The position numbers and the translations under genes are program-made. Positions 6,125 through 7,386 of a stretch of 7,386 nt of DNA are shown here, piece after piece (position 1 is the first letter of the stretch; each line of letters opens with the position of its first letter). The notes beneath the pieces were generated by a model, which saw only the letters and a program-made list of their open reading frames with translations, was not told the DNA's origin and did no database searches. The stretch is from CAMBDR01 sp046597185 (GTDB taxonomy: Bacteria > Pseudomonadota > Gammaproteobacteria > Burkholderiales > Burkholderiaceae_D), in the NCBI GenBank assembly GCA_046597185.1, contig JBKJLF010000031.1, positions 1 through 7,386 on the forward strand, in the 5' to 3' direction.

Positions 6125-6785
6125 GATCCATCCTGGCATCGGCCAAACGCACCGCCTGAATAAAGGCGCGCATTTGATCTGCATCTTTAATGCCCTTTGC
6201 GATTTCGACGCCACTACTCACGTCAACCGCAAATGGGCGCACCTTCTGCACCGCGTCAGTGATGTTGTGTACGCTCAAGCCACCACTTAAAACGACCCGA
6301 GGCGCGAGCTCTTTTGGGATGAGAGACCAATCGAAAACCTTTCCTGAACCACCGTAATTCTCGACATGAGTGTCGTGCAATAAGCCTGCATATAATTTGG
6401 ATGAGGCCAGATATGCGTGCTCGCATTGTAGCAAACTATTTGGGTTTGTGTCAGGAGAAATACGTTGCGCCTGAATAAATGGCCGCCCCACCGCCCGTGC
6501 CAGGGCACAGCATTGTTCCGGCGTTTCATCACCATGAAATTGCAACAGGCTTAATGGCACCTGGCTGAGCACTTCTCGTATCTGGTCAACACTGGCATTG
6601 ACAAATAAGCCGACACTACTCACAAACGGTGGCAGATGCGCGAGCAATTGGGCGGCGCGTGTGGGTGTTACGTAACGCGGGCTTTTTGGATAAAATACCA
6701 AACCCAAGGCATCCACCCCGGCGGCAATCGCCGCAGCCACGTCTTGCTCACGGGTAAAACCACAAATTTTTACGCGGGTACGCAT
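6117..6785 (-). CDS. trpF: Phosphoribosylanthranilate isomerase
   Basis: The 222-residue TIM-barrel enzyme performs the Amadori rearrangement of phosphoribosylanthranilate to CdRP, the step before indole-3-glycerol phosphate synthesis. Visible motifs are VKICGFT (5-11) with the catalytic base C8, GLVFYPKSPRYV (28-39), LLQFHGDE (80-87), the general-acid candidate D138 in GLLHDTHVENYGGSGKVFDW, VVLSGGL (164-170) and VDVSSGVE (187-194), which binds phosphate with the GGL loop. The usual leucine before the acid aspartate is a histidine here (H137). Length is a little above the typical 200-215. The start at 6785 gives the canonical MRTRVKICG opening; its ribosome site is a weak GAAAG. It begins 24 bp after truA. 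The stop codon falls inside a 13-bp tandem repeat, so the last residues may vary between relatives. Confidence 0.95.
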   Translation of the reverse strand: MRTRVKICGFTREQDVAAAIAAGVDALGLVFYPKSPRYVTPTRAAQLLAHLPPFVSSVGLFVNASVDQIREVLSQVPLSLLQFHGDETPEQCCALARAVGRPFIQAQRISPDTNPNSLLQCEHAYLASSKLYAGLLHDTHVENYGGSGKVFDWSLIPKELAPRVVLSGGLSVHNITDAVQKVRPFAVDVSSGVEIAKGIKDADQMRAFIQAVRLADARMDQA

Positions 6786-6809
6786 GATTTTCTTTCATAT
6801 TTCCAAACA

Positions 6810-7386
6810 TCAAAACCAGGGCAATAAACTTGTTTCTTGCGGCAAATTCCAATGGCTTTCATAATCGATTTTCGCCAAATATAAACCGTCCGGCATAAAG
6901 GTGGGGGCCGCGCGACTACGGTCTTTGGCTTGCAATAATTCCGCAATCCATTCGGGTGGCTGATTACCTGCGCCCACACAAATGAGGGAGCCTACAATAT
7001 TACGCACCATATGATGCAAAAATGCACTGGCACGCAGGGTAAAAATAATCAAATCACCATTGCGTTGCAGATTAATCGCGTACATTTCTTTGACGGGTGT
7101 TTTGGCTTGGCATTGCGCGGAACGAAAGGTGCTGAAATCGTGCGTACCGAGCAAATGGTTTGCGCCTTGCTGCATCAAAGCCGCATCCAGCGGCCGAAAG
7201 GTCCAGCCGACTTTGCTGCGCAACACCGGGCTGCGCACCGCATGGTTGTACAGAACATAATGGTAAGTTCGCGCCCGCGCGCTAAAGCGGGCGTGAAAGC
7301 CGGACGAGACCTTGCCTGTATCTAATTCTTCGCTGTCCGTTGGCGCTCCAGGTACATAAATCGTCGATTTTACTGAAACCAGTTGC
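6810..7386 (-). CDS. truA: tRNA pseudouridine(38-40) synthase TruA, C-terminal part
   Basis: The frame is open from the window edge to the TGA at 6810-6812, giving 191 residues; the N-terminus, with the catalytic aspartate motif, lies beyond 7386. TruA converts uridines 38-40 of the tRNA anticodon arm to pseudouridine. Family motifs seen are FHARFSARARTYHYVLYN (about 30-47 of the fragment), HDFSTFRSAQCQAKTPVK, FLHHMVRNIVGSLI and DRSRAAPTFMPDGLYLAKIDY. An internal GTG at 7238 is not the start, since conserved sequence continues upstream of it. The residues before FHARF (about 1-29 of the fragment) do not resemble the usual W.RG.N..LP.DI segment well and may contain an insertion. trpF follows 24 bp downstream in the same direction, a common arrangement in Beta- and Gammaproteobacteria, so truA probably belongs to the same transcript. 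Confidence 0.95.
   Translation of the reverse strand, partial: QLVSVKSTIYVPGAPTDSEELDTGKVSSGFHARFSARARTYHYVLYNHAVRSPVLRSKVGWTFRPLDAALMQQGANHLLGTHDFSTFRSAQCQAKTPVKEMYAINLQRNGDLIIFTLRASAFLHHMVRNIVGSLICVGAGNQPPEWIAELLQAKDRSRAAPTFMPDGLYLAKIDYESHWNLPQETSLLPWF

Noticed and set aside
7236..7238. GTG as a start for a shorter truA
   Set aside because: Conserved TruA sequence (FHARFSARARTYHYVLYN) continues upstream in the same frame, so the codon is internal.

Overview
The window looks like chromosomal DNA of a betaproteobacterium (Burkholderiales or Nitrosomonadales grade; I cannot place it more finely). The evidence is gene order and protein character: a bcp gene directly followed by a PIN-PhoH gene with a long Ala/Pro-rich N-terminus, and a truA-trpF-trpB-trpA cluster, both arrangements I associate with Beta- and some Gammaproteobacteria. 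Base composition is moderate, with no obvious break at gene borders. No tRNA, rRNA, CRISPR array or insertion sequence is visible.

Layout. Positions 1-189 (+) hold the 3' end of a Bcp/PrxQ thiol peroxidase. After 36 bp comes a complete 620-residue PIN-PhoH protein (226-2088, +). A hairpin at about 2114-2153 has T-runs on both sides and probably terminates transcription from both directions, because the next gene converges on it. That gene (2211-3758, -) encodes a 515-residue AAA-ATPase-like protein fused to a C-terminal PD-(D/E)XK nuclease domain; its biological role is not known. A 191-bp spacer (3759-3949) holds a perfect 10-bp inverted repeat and a 12-bp tandem repeat.

The rest (3950-7386, -) is a tryptophan-synthesis operon read leftward: truA (partial, its 5' end lies beyond 7386), trpF, trpB and trpA. 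TrpF makes CdRP from phosphoribosylanthranilate, a later enzyme (TrpC, not in this window) makes indole-3-glycerol phosphate, and TrpA and TrpB form the alpha2-beta2 synthase that makes tryptophan. truA and trpF are 24 bp apart, trpB and trpA 13 bp apart with a perfect Shine-Dalgarno between them; trpF and trpB are 111 bp apart, with a 13-bp tandem repeat that runs into the trpF stop codon.

Most of the window is ordinary core metabolism. The least explained parts are the ATPase-nuclease gene, which sits where accD/folC often follow trpA, the two intergenic tandem repeats, the 10-bp inverted repeat, and an atypical segment in TruA just before its FHARF motif.
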